Assembly (NCBI GenBank): GCA_028284235.1
Contig: JANQSC010000008.1
Coordinates: 186,001 to 250,000, forward strand
Direction: 5' to 3'
Origin: Opitutaceae bacterium
Lineage (GTDB): Bacteria; Verrucomicrobiota; Verrucomicrobiia; Opitutales; Opitutaceae
Length of the DNA: 64,000 bases
Shown here: positions 31,379 through 40,340 of the stretch, one piece after another
Position numbering within the stretch: the first letter of the stretch is position 1
Layout of the letters: the number at the start of each line of letters is the position of its first letter
Translations under genes and position numbers: made by a program
The notes under the pieces: generated by a model
What the model was told of the DNA's origin: nothing
What the model saw: the letters and a program-made list of their open reading frames with translations, nothing else
The model's database searches: none

Positions 31379-32086
31379 ATGGGCGATTCGGATAAGGACG
31401 GCGACGGCGGGATAGTGCGGCGGCTTTCGCTCGTGGGCGAATACGAAGGCTTGGTCAAGCGTTTCGAGGGGTTCGACAAGTCGCGGCATACAGCGCCGAA
31501 GTTCGCCAGCGACCGGGCCCAGCAGTTTCTGGCCCGTCTGGCAGAGCCGGAATTGGTGGAGTGGGGAGAGGCGTTGTTCGCGTCCTACCGGGAGTCGATG
31601 GAGTATCGTCGCAAGGACATCGCGCTCGATGTGGGGGCGGGCGCGGCGCGTCTCGAGAGCAAGGATTTCGTTTTGGAGCGGAGGTATTCGCTTCTTGAGG
31701 ACCGTCCCGACTGCTATCGGGTAGAGACGGAGCTTTTAAACGCGAGCGGGGTGGAGTTGCTCTGCCACGAACCGTTCAACCAGTCGACCGGCCCGCTGTT
31801 CGAGCGTATGCGCTGCGTGTTTGGGAGACGCGTCTCGGTCGAGGGAGTTATAGACGGGCTCGAAGACGCGGACGAAAATGGCGTGACGGTAGACTATCCT
31901 TCGTCGTACGACTTCTGCGACGCCCGTATCGATGGTTTGGATGCGGTATTCCGATTTGAGTCGATGACGTTGGAAATTCGCTTCCCGAGTCTAGGCATGC
32001 CGAAGCAGCTGATCGAAGCCTATCGGGCCATGGCCAAGGAGCTCGCCTCAGTCGAGGTTGTCAATGAGCTGGTTCGGATTATTTGA
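31379..32086 (+). CDS. Hypothetical cytoplasmic protein
   Basis: The ATG at 31379 has a fair ribosome site (AAGGAA) about seven bases ahead, and gives 235 residues; the longer opening in this frame is antisense to OleD. The protein has no signal peptide or membrane helix. Residues 20-75 are charged and helical (LVKRFEGFDKSRHTAPKFAS), followed by a likely beta-rich part (VLERRYSLLEDRPDCYRVET, LLCHEPFNQSTGPLFERMRC). I recognise no family. It diverges from OleD with only about 47 bases between the starts, so they may share a control region. It is followed by a family B palindrome. Confidence 0.7.
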   Translation: MGDSDKDGDGGIVRRLSLVGEYEGLVKRFEGFDKSRHTAPKFASDRAQQFLARLAEPELVEWGEALFASYRESMEYRRKDIALDVGAGAARLESKDFVLERRYSLLEDRPDCYRVETELLNASGVELLCHEPFNQSTGPLFERMRCVFGRRVSVEGVIDGLEDADENGVTVDYPSSYDFCDARIDGLDAVFRFESMTLEIRFPSLGMPKQLIEAYRAMAKELASVEVVNELVRII

Positions 32087-32106
32087 GGGAGGGTCCGAAT
32101 CGATAT

Positions 32107-32182
32107 GTAGGGGCGTTGCTCGCGACGCCCGCGTATGAGACTAGAACCTAACCGATGCGGGCGTCGCGAGCAACGCCCCTAC
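32107..32182 (+). repeat. Palindromic repeat, family B copy 1
   Basis: A 76-base near-perfect inverted repeat. The left arm GTAGGGGCGTTGCTCGCGAC plus GCCCGC pairs with the mirrored right arm GCGGGC plus GTCGCGAGCAACGCCCCTAC around a loop of about 24 bases. It lies between the convergent ends of the hypothetical gene and the Na/Pi cotransporter gene. A second full copy is at 44906-44978 and a short one at 56142-56169. Confidence 0.88.
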
Positions 32183-32196
32183 AAAACAGGGATCTC

Positions 32197-33897
32197 TCAT
32201 CCCTCCTCCTGCGGCAGATTTTGCAGGATGTTGCGGGCGTGGTTGCCGATGCGCTCGAATGTATTGACAATGTCGATATAGATGAGCTCTCCTTTGATGC
32301 TGTCTCCGTCGCGCATCATGCGGCGGACGGAGTTTTTGCGCAGTTTCGACCGGTTGAGGTCGATCTGCTTGTCGAGGGAGATGACGGTCTCCATGTCGGC
32401 TGCGGAAATTCCGGAGGAGATTCTTCGCCTGTAGAAGCTGATGATTTGCTCCACGAGTTCGGCGAAGCGTACGACGTCGTCTTCGTCTTCTTTCGAGATC
32501 GCCCGGTTTTTGCGATACCGTCGCACGGCGCGGGTGGTCATGCGGTGGCAGCAGTCGCAAATTTCCTCTAGCTCGGCGGCGACGCGGATGTAGGAGGTCG
32601 CGGCGCGGCGCGTGCTTTCGCTCATCTGGTCCGAGGAGCATTGTATCAAGTACTCGGTGAGTTCGGCGGTGAGGGCGTTGCTCTCGTCTTCCATGGCGTC
32701 GACTTCCTTTACGTGCGGCGTGAGGTCGACGTCGGGGTTGTTGTAGATGTGGACGAACTTTTTGAACATGTCTTCGCTCAGGTCGGTGAGGCGAGAGAGG
32801 GCGGAACGGGCTTCCGAGAAGTTGAGTTCGCCCGCGCCGAGGAAGCCGGTGTTTATGTAGCGGAACTGGGTTTCGCCCGATCTCGACTTCTTTTCTTTGA
32901 CCATCCAAGTGGCCGTTCGGGCGAGCAATGGAGTGAAGCCGACGAGTAGGAGAATATTGGTGAAGTTGAACAGGGAGTGGAAGAGCGCCAGTTTGTTGGT
33001 GGTGTCGAGGCGGAGGCTCTCGTCGTACCGCGCCTCGAGTTTCTCCCAGGGGAGAATGTGAGTGCTGGCCTCGTAGATGCCGGTGACCATGGAAGTGAAC
33101 GGATAGAAAAGCACGAGCATCCAAACTACTCCGATGACGTTGAAGAGGAAATGGGCTCGGGCCGCTCGCTTAGCGGCTGAATTCGCCGTGAGCGAGGCGA
33201 GGTAGGCGGTGATGGTGGTACCGATGTTCTCTCCGAGCACGATGGCCGCTCCTTGGTGGTAGTTGAGCCAGCCGTTGGCGATCATGGCGAACGTGATCAC
33301 CATTGCGGCGGAGGAGGATTGCACGGTGATTGTGAGGAGAGTGCCGAGCAGGATGAAGATGAGGATGGAGAAGAACCCGAAGCTGTTGAGGTCGGTGACG
33401 AACTCCATCCACTGGGGGTTGCTCTTTACGTCCGGCGCCGCCCCTTTGAGGAGGCTCAGTCCGAGAAACAGGAGGCCGAACCCGACCAGGAAGTTGCCCG
33501 TGTTTTTTAGCCGGGCCATTTTCATGAAACCGAGAACGACCCCGATTCCGACGATGGGCACTGCGAAGGCGGTGAGCTTGAAGTTGAATCCGAAGGCCAC
33601 GATCCACCCGGTCACGGTCGTGCCGAGATTGGCGCCCATGATCACGCCGATCGCCTGCACGAGCGTGAGGAGCTGGGCGTGAACGAAGCTGACGACCATG
33701 ACCGTGGTCGCGGAGGAGGACTGGACCAGGCAGGTGATGAACAGGCCGGTCAGCACGCCGGAAAACCGGTTGTTGGTCATGGATCCCATGAAGGCGCGGA
33801 GGCGTTCACCAGATATCTTGAGGATGGATTCGCTCATGAGCTTCATCCCAAAGATGAACACTCCGAGAGCTCCGAGGATCTCGAAAAACAAGGCCAT
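32197..33897 (-). CDS. Na/Pi cotransporter family protein with C-terminal PhoU-like domain
   Basis: I start at the ATG at 33897 (ALFFEILGALGVFIFGMKLM), since the 44 residues upstream are not membrane-like. The 566-residue protein has about eight to nine membrane helices. The family repeat VQSSSATTVMVVSFVHAQLL near residue 51 recurs as VQSSSAAMVITFAMIANGWL near 190, and GANLGTTVTGWIVA recurs as GENIGTTITAYLAS. Residues about 350-560 are a helical PhoU-type domain (SALSRLTDLSEDMFKKFVHI). It probably imports or exports phosphate with sodium across the inner membrane, gated by the PhoU-like part. Confidence 0.9.
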   Translation of the reverse strand: MALFFEILGALGVFIFGMKLMSESILKISGERLRAFMGSMTNNRFSGVLTGLFITCLVQSSSATTVMVVSFVHAQLLTLVQAIGVIMGANLGTTVTGWIVAFGFNFKLTAFAVPIVGIGVVLGFMKMARLKNTGNFLVGFGLLFLGLSLLKGAAPDVKSNPQWMEFVTDLNSFGFFSILIFILLGTLLTITVQSSSAAMVITFAMIANGWLNYHQGAAIVLGENIGTTITAYLASLTANSAAKRAARAHFLFNVIGVVWMLVLFYPFTSMVTGIYEASTHILPWEKLEARYDESLRLDTTNKLALFHSLFNFTNILLLVGFTPLLARTATWMVKEKKSRSGETQFRYINTGFLGAGELNFSEARSALSRLTDLSEDMFKKFVHIYNNPDVDLTPHVKEVDAMEDESNALTAELTEYLIQCSSDQMSESTRRAATSYIRVAAELEEICDCCHRMTTRAVRRYRKNRAISKEDEDDVVRFAELVEQIISFYRRRISSGISAADMETVISLDKQIDLNRSKLRKNSVRRMMRDGDSIKGELIYIDIVNTFERIGNHARNILQNLPQEEG

Positions 33898-34112
33898 ATA
33901 AACTGTGATTACGGGAGGGGAAGTCGCGAACGCGGGATTCGCGGACGAACGACCCAAATACGGCATCAGTGGCGGATGCAATCGAATTGTGGGCGCATTT
34001 TCAGTCTGTCGCCTCCGTGTCGATGACACAGGGCGCGCGGCGCGTTTTCGCTTTTTTTTGAATTTGCCCCGCCGTTTCGACCGTCTTAGTCGAATAAGCC
34101 CCAGTTATTACT

Positions 34113-34520
34113 ATGAAAAAGTTCGCACTTATTCTCTCATTTGTAGGCCTTGCATTCGCGTTTCCTTCTGCGTACGCGGAGGAGCTCTTTCTCGACGGCG
34201 ATTTCGAGGCCGCGCAGGCCGCCGCCAAGTCGGCTAACAAGTTGGTCATGATCGATTTCAAGGCGGAGTGGTGCGGCCCTTGCAAGATGCTCGATCGCAC
34301 TACTTGGAAGGACGAAGATGTCGTGTCCGCCGTTAAAGAAAAGGCGGTGGCGATCAAGGTCGACGTGGATAAGCACCGCGATTTGGCCGCCCATTTTGGT
34401 ATCCGTTCTATCCCTACGGTTATATTCATCGATGCGGACGGCAAAGAAGTGTCCCGGTTTATCGGCTACCGCGACGCGGACGGATTCCTTGAAGAGTTCG
34501 GCAAAATAGGGAATTCGTAG
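34113..34520 (+). CDS. Secreted thioredoxin-fold protein
   Basis: A 135-residue protein with a signal peptide (KKFALILSFVGLAFAFPSAYA) and one thioredoxin domain. AEWCGPCKMLDRTTW near residues 50-64 contains the CGPC active site, and FGIRSIPTVIFIDADGKEV near 95-113 has the cis-Pro loop. CGPC is the motif of reducing thioredoxins, so in the periplasm it likely keeps cysteines reduced or acts in heme/cytochrome maturation, though a DsbD-like partner is not in view. It diverges from the Na/Pi cotransporter with a 215-base gap. Confidence 0.9.
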   Translation: MKKFALILSFVGLAFAFPSAYAEELFLDGDFEAAQAAAKSANKLVMIDFKAEWCGPCKMLDRTTWKDEDVVSAVKEKAVAIKVDVDKHRDLAAHFGIRSIPTVIFIDADGKEVSRFIGYRDADGFLEEFGKIGNS

Positions 34521-34704
34521 CGTTTGCAGGGCGAGTCGGCAGACGTTTCCCGGGAAGCGCTGTCGCGGATTGAGCGTGAGGGCGGTTGGGATTCCGCGCG
34601 TTTCCGTTCTTGCCAAGCGGGGAGCATCGACTTTTCTCTGGATTCAACCATTGAGAAGCGAGGCCTCGCGGGCCTTTGCTCCGAGCACAATATTCAACGA
34701 GCCG

Positions 34705-35841
34705 ATGAGTCAGTCCGAATCTCCCTACGACAAGAGCAATCCCTTTCCAGCGACCCTGCTGAAGAAATACGACTTGAACGGAGAGGGCTCCGCCAAGGAG
34801 ACGTTCCACGCGGAGATTTCCCTCGAAGGGTCGGGGCTGAGCTACGAGGCGGGGGACGCCCTCGCGGTCGTCCCGCTCAACGCTCCGGACTTGGTCGCCG
34901 CGTTTCTGGAGTCGTCCGGATTGGACGGTTCGGCGACGGTTTCTCTGGGCGACGAGTCTTCCATGACTTTCAAGGAAGCGCTGGAGGCGAAGTTCGATTT
35001 GCGCGTGGTTACCAAGGTCGTACTTACCAAGTACGCGAAAGCGGCGGGTCTCGAGGAGCTTTTGGAAAAGTGCGCCGACCGCGAATGGGTCGCCGACTAC
35101 GCCTGGGGGCGCGATTGGGCGGACGTGGTCGCCGACTACCCGGCTCCCGGGTTGAGCCCGCAGGATTTCGTCGGGTTCCTTCGGCCACTGGCGGCGCGGC
35201 TGTACTCGATCGCTTCGAGTATTCTGGCTCACCCGAATGAAGTGCACTTGACGGTCGGGACGGTTCGCTACGAGGCCCACGGCCGTGCGAAAAAGGGAGT
35301 TTGCTCCACTTTTATTTCCGATATGTGGGACGAGGGAGCGACTGCGGGCGTTTACTTCCATCACAACAAGAATTTCAAGCTGCCCGAAGACGGCTCGCTG
35401 CCCATCATCATGGTCGGGCCAGGAACGGGCATCGCGCCCTTCCGCGCCTTCGTCGAAGAACGCGTGGCGAACGGAGCCACAGGGAAGAACTGGCTCTTTT
35501 TTGGCGACCAGCACGAGGCGACCGACTATCTCTATAAAAGCGAATGGGACGCCTATTTGGAGGCGGGCCATTTGGAGAGAGTGGACGTGGCCTTCTCCCG
35601 CGACCAGGCGGAAAAAATTTACGTGCAAGACCGCATGCGTGAAAACGCGGCCGAGATCTGGAAGTGGATCGACGCGGGCGGTTATTTCTACGTGTGCGGC
35701 GACGCGAGCCGAATGGCCAAGGACGTGCACCAAGCCCTTATCGACATTGCCGCCGAGCACGGAGACATGAGCCCTGAGGACGCGACTGCGTATATAAAGC
35801 AGATGCAAAAGGAAAAGCGCTACGGCCGCGACGTGTACTAA
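34705..35841 (+). CDS. CysJ-like FAD/NAD(P)H oxidoreductase without flavodoxin domain
   Basis: The in-frame opening begins earlier, but the ATG at 34705 (SQSESPYDKSNPFPATLLKK) is the sensible start and gives 378 residues. The FAD-binding domain covers about 12-225 with RLYSIASSIL near 174 (R-x-Y-S) and KKGVCSTFISDMWDEGA near 203. The NADP domain has MVGPGTGIAPFRAFVEE near 247-263, WLFFGDQHEATDYLYKSEWD near 272, and a C-terminal YFYVCGDASRMAKDVHQAL, ending GRDVY. This matches the sulfite reductase flavoprotein/diflavin-reductase family without its N-terminal FMN flavodoxin. It probably passes electrons from NADPH to sulfite reductase or another partner; no hemoprotein gene is adjacent. Confidence 0.85.
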   Translation: MSQSESPYDKSNPFPATLLKKYDLNGEGSAKETFHAEISLEGSGLSYEAGDALAVVPLNAPDLVAAFLESSGLDGSATVSLGDESSMTFKEALEAKFDLRVVTKVVLTKYAKAAGLEELLEKCADREWVADYAWGRDWADVVADYPAPGLSPQDFVGFLRPLAARLYSIASSILAHPNEVHLTVGTVRYEAHGRAKKGVCSTFISDMWDEGATAGVYFHHNKNFKLPEDGSLPIIMVGPGTGIAPFRAFVEERVANGATGKNWLFFGDQHEATDYLYKSEWDAYLEAGHLERVDVAFSRDQAEKIYVQDRMRENAAEIWKWIDAGGYFYVCGDASRMAKDVHQALIDIAAEHGDMSPEDATAYIKQMQKEKRYGRDVY

Positions 35842-35863
35842 GCTTCGCTTCGCGCCTTCATAG

Positions 35864-36085
35864 GATCCTTGTCCCGCGCTAGCCACCGACATTGTCGGGG
35901 CCTTCGACGGGATCCTGGTGACGCGGGAGCGTCATTTCGCCGCAAGGCGACTGTTAAATTCATCGCCCCTCGAATAGAGATTTGCCTTTGAACAGTGATC
36001 TCTTCGAGATCAAATTCCGCGTTGCCACCGACGATGTCGGCGTCTTCGACGGAACAAGGATCCCGCATTCGCGGGACAAGGATTC
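35864..36085 (+). repeat. Composite palindromic repeat, family C copy 1
   Basis: A 222-base run of linked small palindromes between the flavoprotein and spondin-type genes. It starts with GATCCTTGTCCC and ends with GGGACAAGGATTC. Inside are AGCCACCGACATTGTCGG, TTTCGCCGCAAGGCGACTG and GATCTCTTCGAGATCAAATT. The same modules recur near 44.8, 52.5 and 63.8 kb. Confidence 0.75.
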
Positions 36086-36148
36086 GATTCGAATTGGGGT
36101 GTTTAGATTTCGCAAACAACGAATGTCCGGCGCGTTTTATCCTTCAAG

Positions 36149-36180
36149 AAAGCGCGTTCGTTAGCGCTTTTTTTAATTTT
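36149..36180 (+). terminator. Possible intrinsic terminator upstream of the spondin-type gene
   Basis: AAAGCGC (36149-36155) and GCGCTTT (36164-36170) form a seven-base stem with an eight-base loop, followed by TTTTAATTTT. It would end transcription coming from the flavoprotein gene. Confidence 0.6.
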
Positions 36181-36282
36181 CTCGGAATATATTCTGAGGC
36201 TTCGGCCTCTCTCTTCATAAGCAACGGCCACCGCGTCCAACTGCGGAGGTCGAACGACAACAATCTCAAACCAATTACGCTT

Positions 36283-37089
36283 ATGAACTCACTGATTCGA
36301 CTGTTTCCCATCGCCTGCATCGCGGGCGCGGTTTCCTTGACCGGAAATACGGCTTTGGCGTCGTATATAGAAATCACCTACGAAAACCTCAGCGAAGAAG
36401 GCGGGCTTTGGAATACGCCTCTCTTTCTCGGCTTTCACGACGGATCCTACGATCTCTTCGATTTGAACGATCCACTCTCTCCGACCTCGGCTGGCTTGGA
36501 AGCGCTGGCGGAAAACGGGGACACGTCCGGGCTTCTGAGCGACATCGCCGGAATCGACGGCGCGAAATCGAGCGTCCTCGCGGGTCCGGGCGGACTCTTC
36601 AATCCCGGCTCCGAAAACTCGCTGACGATTAAGCTCGACGCGGTGGACAACCGCTACTTGACCTTTGCGTCCATGCTGCTGCCGTCGAACGATGCCTTCA
36701 TCGGCAACCACAACCCGACCGCATACGCCCTTTTCAATGGAGCCGGCGTCTTCAACGACGGATTCGTCATCAACATCTTTGGCTCCAGCGTTTGGGACTC
36801 CGGAACGGAGGTAAACGATACCTTCGGCGCTCCCTTCTCCATGATCGGCGGAATGAGCACCGATATTCCGGGCGGCTACTCCGTCAATCACCCGGGTCTC
36901 GACAATTTTATCGGAACGGGCCTCGGCAACGGCTCCACCCTCGAGCGAGCGTTCGACTCCGACACCGCCATCGGTCGGATTACCGCTCGACGCGTTCCCG
37001 ACTCCACCGCGGGCACTGGCTTGATCAGCATCTCGCTCCTCCTGATCCTCCAGCATTTCGCCCGTCGCCACAAGAAGGCGAACGCCTAA
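36283..37089 (+). CDS. Secreted spondin-domain-like protein with VPDS-type C-terminal sorting signal
   Basis: The ATG at 36283 gives 268 residues with a signal peptide (LIRLFPIACIAGAVSLTGNT). The mature part resembles the spondin domain: YIEITYENLSEEGGLWNTPL, LEALAENGDTSGLLSDIA, SMLLPSNDAFIGNHNPTAY and DSGTEVND. The C-terminus has the short motif VPDST, a hydrophobic helix (LISISLLLILQHFA) and an Arg/Lys-rich end (RRHKKANA). That is the architecture of PEP-CTERM/VPDSG-CTERM proteins, which are handled by an exosortase at the envelope and are linked to EPS production. The usual VPDSG has Thr for Gly here. A good terminator follows at 37121. Confidence 0.82.
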   Translation: MNSLIRLFPIACIAGAVSLTGNTALASYIEITYENLSEEGGLWNTPLFLGFHDGSYDLFDLNDPLSPTSAGLEALAENGDTSGLLSDIAGIDGAKSSVLAGPGGLFNPGSENSLTIKLDAVDNRYLTFASMLLPSNDAFIGNHNPTAYALFNGAGVFNDGFVINIFGSSVWDSGTEVNDTFGAPFSMIGGMSTDIPGGYSVNHPGLDNFIGTGLGNGSTLERAFDSDTAIGRITARRVPDSTAGTGLISISLLLILQHFARRHKKANA

Positions 37090-37120
37090 ATCTAGGCGGC
37101 AAACGCGCCATTTTTCCAAG

Positions 37121-37149
37121 GCGGCCCCTCTGCGGGGCCGCTTTTTTTT
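37121..37149 (+). terminator. Intrinsic terminator after the spondin-type gene
   Basis: A GC-rich stem, GCGGCCCC (37121-37128) with GGGGCCGC (37134-37141), has a five-base loop and is followed by eight T. It lies 31 bases after the stop and just ahead of the TetR promoter. Confidence 0.92.
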
Positions 37150-37159
37150 GTCTTCACGC

Positions 37160-37184
37160 TTGACAACATACCAACCGGTCGGTT
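37160..37184 (+). promoter_or_regulatory. Probable -35 element and TetR operator
   Basis: TTGACA at 37160-37165 is followed after seven bases by the dyad AACCG-GT-CGGTT (37173-37184). ACCGGT-type dyads of this kind are common operators of TetR-family regulators. The dyad falls between the -35 box and the gene start 16 bases on, so bound repressor would block its own transcription and that of the transporter genes. Confidence 0.7.
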
Positions 37185-37200
37185 TCTTCCGATTCCACTG

Positions 37201-37809
37201 ATGACTGAGACCCGACAAGCCGAAGACACGCGGACGCGAATCCTAGAGACTGCTCTGGATTTGTTCCACCGCGGCAGCTTCAAAGGAACCAGCATCAATC
37301 AGGTCGTAGAGCAGGCGGGTATTACGAAGGGGGCGTTGTTCCACTACTTCAAAGGGAAAAACGAGTTGGGGTATGCGGTAGTGGACGAGTGTATACGCTC
37401 CCATATCAACGAAACTTGGGTGGAGCCCTTGGCGACATCGGTCGACCCCATCGCGGACATCAAGGCGATTCTGGATCACTTCGACGAGATGATCGCGGAG
37501 CGGCCGGAAATTCTCCAGCTGGGCTGCCCGCTCAACAACCTGGCCCAAGAAATGTCGGCCCAGGACGACGCGTTTCGCGAGCGGCTACTCGGGTTGTACC
37601 GAATCTGGGAAACGGCCCTGGAAAAAGCGTTTCGCGCGGGAATCGAAGCGGGGAGCGTGCGGTCGGATGCGGATCCGGCCGACGCGGCTGCGACCATTGT
37701 CGCCCTCCTCGAGGGGTGCATCGGCATGATTAAGGTCAATCAAAGCAGGGAACACATGAGTCGGATAGATCGCGGGCTTCGACTCTTCCTCGACTTTTTG
37801 AGGCCGTAG
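37201..37809 (+). CDS. TetR/AcrR-family transcriptional repressor
   Basis: A 202-residue protein. Residues 8-55 form the HTH: TRILETALDLFHRGSFKGTS, NQVVEQAGITKGALFHYFKG (recognition helix TKGALFHYF) and KNELGYAVVDE. The C-terminal 145 residues are helical ligand-binding, with GCPLNNLAQEMSAQDDAFRE near 108, as in members that regulate lipid or hydrophobic-compound export. The ATG follows a probable operator by 16 bases. The gene leads an operon with an RND transporter (79-base gap), a LolA-like protein and an outer-membrane beta-barrel-type protein, so it most likely represses that export system. Confidence 0.92.
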   Translation: MTETRQAEDTRTRILETALDLFHRGSFKGTSINQVVEQAGITKGALFHYFKGKNELGYAVVDECIRSHINETWVEPLATSVDPIADIKAILDHFDEMIAERPEILQLGCPLNNLAQEMSAQDDAFRERLLGLYRIWETALEKAFRAGIEAGSVRSDADPADAAATIVALLEGCIGMIKVNQSREHMSRIDRGLRLFLDFLRP

Positions 37810-37888
37810 TTGAAAAAACGCGACAATGGGCGAGTGACTGCCGACCGAATTTACTTCTTCAATAACACGGACTAGAAAACGAAAAGCG

Positions 37889-40303
37889 ATGAGTATGGAA
37901 AACTCTAAGAGGGAACTGACTTGGGTCGAAAATCTCGCCCACAATATAATTCGATATCGATGGCTGGTGATCGCCGCCGCTCTCGCCGGCATTGTGTTTG
38001 CCATGCGCGGCGTGGTCACTTTCCAGGACGTCGACGGGGAACGCAAAATGGTCCCGGACATTCGCTTCGATTCGAGCTACCGGATTTTCTTTTCAGAGGA
38101 CAACCCGCAACTGCAAGCCTTCGACGCTCTCCAAAATATCTACACGAAGGACGACAATGTGATGATCGTCCTCACCGCCAACAAAGACTCGATCTACGAG
38201 GCGGACTTTCTCGAGGCGGTCCAGTGGGTGACGACGCAAGGGTGGCAGGTGCCGTACTCGCGCCGGGTGGACTCCATCACCAACTTTCAAAATTCCGTTG
38301 CCGAGCAGGACGATCTATACGTTGCCGACTTAGTGCCGGAAGGCGAGGCGCTCGACCGCGAGCGGCTTGACGCCATTCGCGAGGCCGCCCTCGCGGAGCC
38401 CGCTTTGTACAACCGGCTCGTGAACGACGATGGCTACACCACCGGTATCAATATTACGGTGACGCTTCCCGGGCTAAACGACATGACCGAGGTCCCGGAA
38501 GTGGTGAACAAGATCCGCTCGATCGAAACCGAGTTCAACGAAAAGTTCCCCGGCATCGAAATGCGCCAAGCGGGTGTTGTTATGCTCAACAACGCCTTCT
38601 CGGAATCGTCCATGAAAGACATGGGAACGGTGATGATGCCGATGTTCATCGTGATCTTCTTGATCATGGCTTTTTTGCTCCGGTCGTTGTTCGCCACGGC
38701 GATCACGGGGATCGTGGTGATGTTCTCGATCATGGGAGCCATGGGAATGATGGGCTGGTACGGATACAACCTGAGCACGCCCATTATGAGTGCGCCGGTC
38801 ATGATCATGACGCTGGCCGTAGCGGACAGTATCCACATATTCATAACGTTCTTCATCGAGCTGCGATCAGGACGAAACAAGGTCGACGCTATCGTCGAAA
38901 GTCTTCGCGTCAACTTCACGCCCGTGCTCCTGACTAGTGTCACCACCGCGATCGGATTCATGAGCATGAACTTCAGCGATTCGCCCCCGTTTCAACATTT
39001 GGGCAATGTCGTCGCCACCGGTGTTATGATCGCATGGGCGGTATCTATATTCGTAATACCAGCACTGGTCTCACTCTTGCCGTTCAAGTCTAAGGATTTG
39101 CAGAAAAAATCGCAGACCAATTTCTTCGATTCGTTCAGCGAGCTGCTCGCTCGCCGCAAGGAGCTGTTCCTGGGCGGTTCGGTCGCGGTCGTTCTCTTTC
39201 TCGGGGCAATGGTCCCGCGGATCGACCTCAACGACCAGTGGGTGAAGTACTTCGACGAGTCGATGGAGTTCCGCCAGGACGCGGATTACGCCGAAGAGAA
39301 TCTCACTGGAATGAACAATTTCGAGTTCTCCATCCCAGCGGCGGAGAGCGGCGGGATCAGCGAGCCCGAGTACCTCGAGACCTTGGAAGCCTTCGCGGCC
39401 TGGTACCGGACGCAGGACGACGTGGTCCAGGTGAACTCGATCGCCGACATCATGAAGCGCCTCAACAAGAACATGCACGCGGACGAGCAGAGCTACTACC
39501 GAATCCCGGACAACCGCGAGCTCGCGGCCCAGTACTTGTTGCTCTACGAGTTCTCTCTGCCCTACGGACTGGATCTCAACAATCAGATCAATGTGGACAA
39601 GTCCACGAGCCGCGTAACGATTACCACTCGCGACGTGCCGACCAAGGAGTTGCGAGCGCTGATCGAAGATGGGGAAATCTGGCTGCGCGAGAACGCGCCG
39701 GAGTACATGCACGTGAATGCCGCCAGCCCGACGGTGATGTTCGCCCACATTTCGGAGCGCAACATCAAGAGCATGCTCGGAGGCACTTTTCTAGCGGTAT
39801 TGGCGATTTCGTTACTGCTTGCAATCGCTCTCAGAAGCGCCCGCTACGGGCTGATCAGTTTGATTCCCAATATCATTCCAGCCGTGCTGGGCTTCGGTTT
39901 CTGGAGCTTGCTCTACGGTGAAATGGGGCTTTCGCTCGCGATGGTTTCCGGGATGACGCTGGGAATCGTGGTCGACGACACGGTGCACTTTTTGAGCAAA
40001 TACCTGCGCGGTCGTCGCGAAAAGGGACTGGATGGACCGGAAGCAGTCCGCTACGCCTTTCAAACTGTAGGAAAAGCGTTGGTAGTGACTACGGTGATAC
40101 TGACCATCGGCTTCTTCATCCTTGGCATGTCGTCTTTCCGCATGAACAGCTGGATGGGTCAGTTGACCGGAATCGTCATCGCCTTCGCCCTTATCGCCGA
40201 CTTCATCCTGCTCCCAGCCTTTTTGCTCGTCATCGACGGAAGAAAGAAGCGAAAGGCTCCGCTGATTGACGCCGCTGCCGAACCCGAGGCGACCCCGGCC
40301 TAA
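37889..40303 (+). CDS. RND-superfamily exporter (MMPL/HpnN-like)
   Basis: An 804-residue inner-membrane protein with a twofold repeat: one N-terminal helix plus periplasmic domain plus five helices, then the same again. The first core bundle has MPMFIVIFLIMAFLLRSLFA and MTLAVADSIHIFITFFIELR near residues 250-330, and the second has GMTLGIVVDDTVHFLSKYLR near 690, where the paired Asp residues carry protons. At about 800 residues it is shorter than AcrB and matches the MMPL/hopanoid-exporter type that moves lipids. The next two genes encode likely periplasmic and outer-membrane partners, so the set resembles a lipid export route across the envelope. Confidence 0.92.
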   Translation: MSMENSKRELTWVENLAHNIIRYRWLVIAAALAGIVFAMRGVVTFQDVDGERKMVPDIRFDSSYRIFFSEDNPQLQAFDALQNIYTKDDNVMIVLTANKDSIYEADFLEAVQWVTTQGWQVPYSRRVDSITNFQNSVAEQDDLYVADLVPEGEALDRERLDAIREAALAEPALYNRLVNDDGYTTGINITVTLPGLNDMTEVPEVVNKIRSIETEFNEKFPGIEMRQAGVVMLNNAFSESSMKDMGTVMMPMFIVIFLIMAFLLRSLFATAITGIVVMFSIMGAMGMMGWYGYNLSTPIMSAPVMIMTLAVADSIHIFITFFIELRSGRNKVDAIVESLRVNFTPVLLTSVTTAIGFMSMNFSDSPPFQHLGNVVATGVMIAWAVSIFVIPALVSLLPFKSKDLQKKSQTNFFDSFSELLARRKELFLGGSVAVVLFLGAMVPRIDLNDQWVKYFDESMEFRQDADYAEENLTGMNNFEFSIPAAESGGISEPEYLETLEAFAAWYRTQDDVVQVNSIADIMKRLNKNMHADEQSYYRIPDNRELAAQYLLLYEFSLPYGLDLNNQINVDKSTSRVTITTRDVPTKELRALIEDGEIWLRENAPEYMHVNAASPTVMFAHISERNIKSMLGGTFLAVLAISLLLAIALRSARYGLISLIPNIIPAVLGFGFWSLLYGEMGLSLAMVSGMTLGIVVDDTVHFLSKYLRGRREKGLDGPEAVRYAFQTVGKALVVTTVILTIGFFILGMSSFRMNSWMGQLTGIVIAFALIADFILLPAFLLVIDGRKKRKAPLIDAAAEPEATPA

Positions 40304-40340
40304 GAATTAATACGTTCAATTTATATCGAAACATAGAAAA

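Noticed and set aside
34459..35892. 477-codon minus-strand frame antisense to the CysJ-like gene
   Set aside because: The plus-strand frame has complete FAD and NADP motifs. The antisense product is Arg/Val/Gly-rich without recognisable domains.
35864..36085. Possible CRISPR or tandem repeat array
   Set aside because: Modules are palindromic and heterogeneous in length, with no regular spacing or unique spacers. They are composite intergenic repeats.
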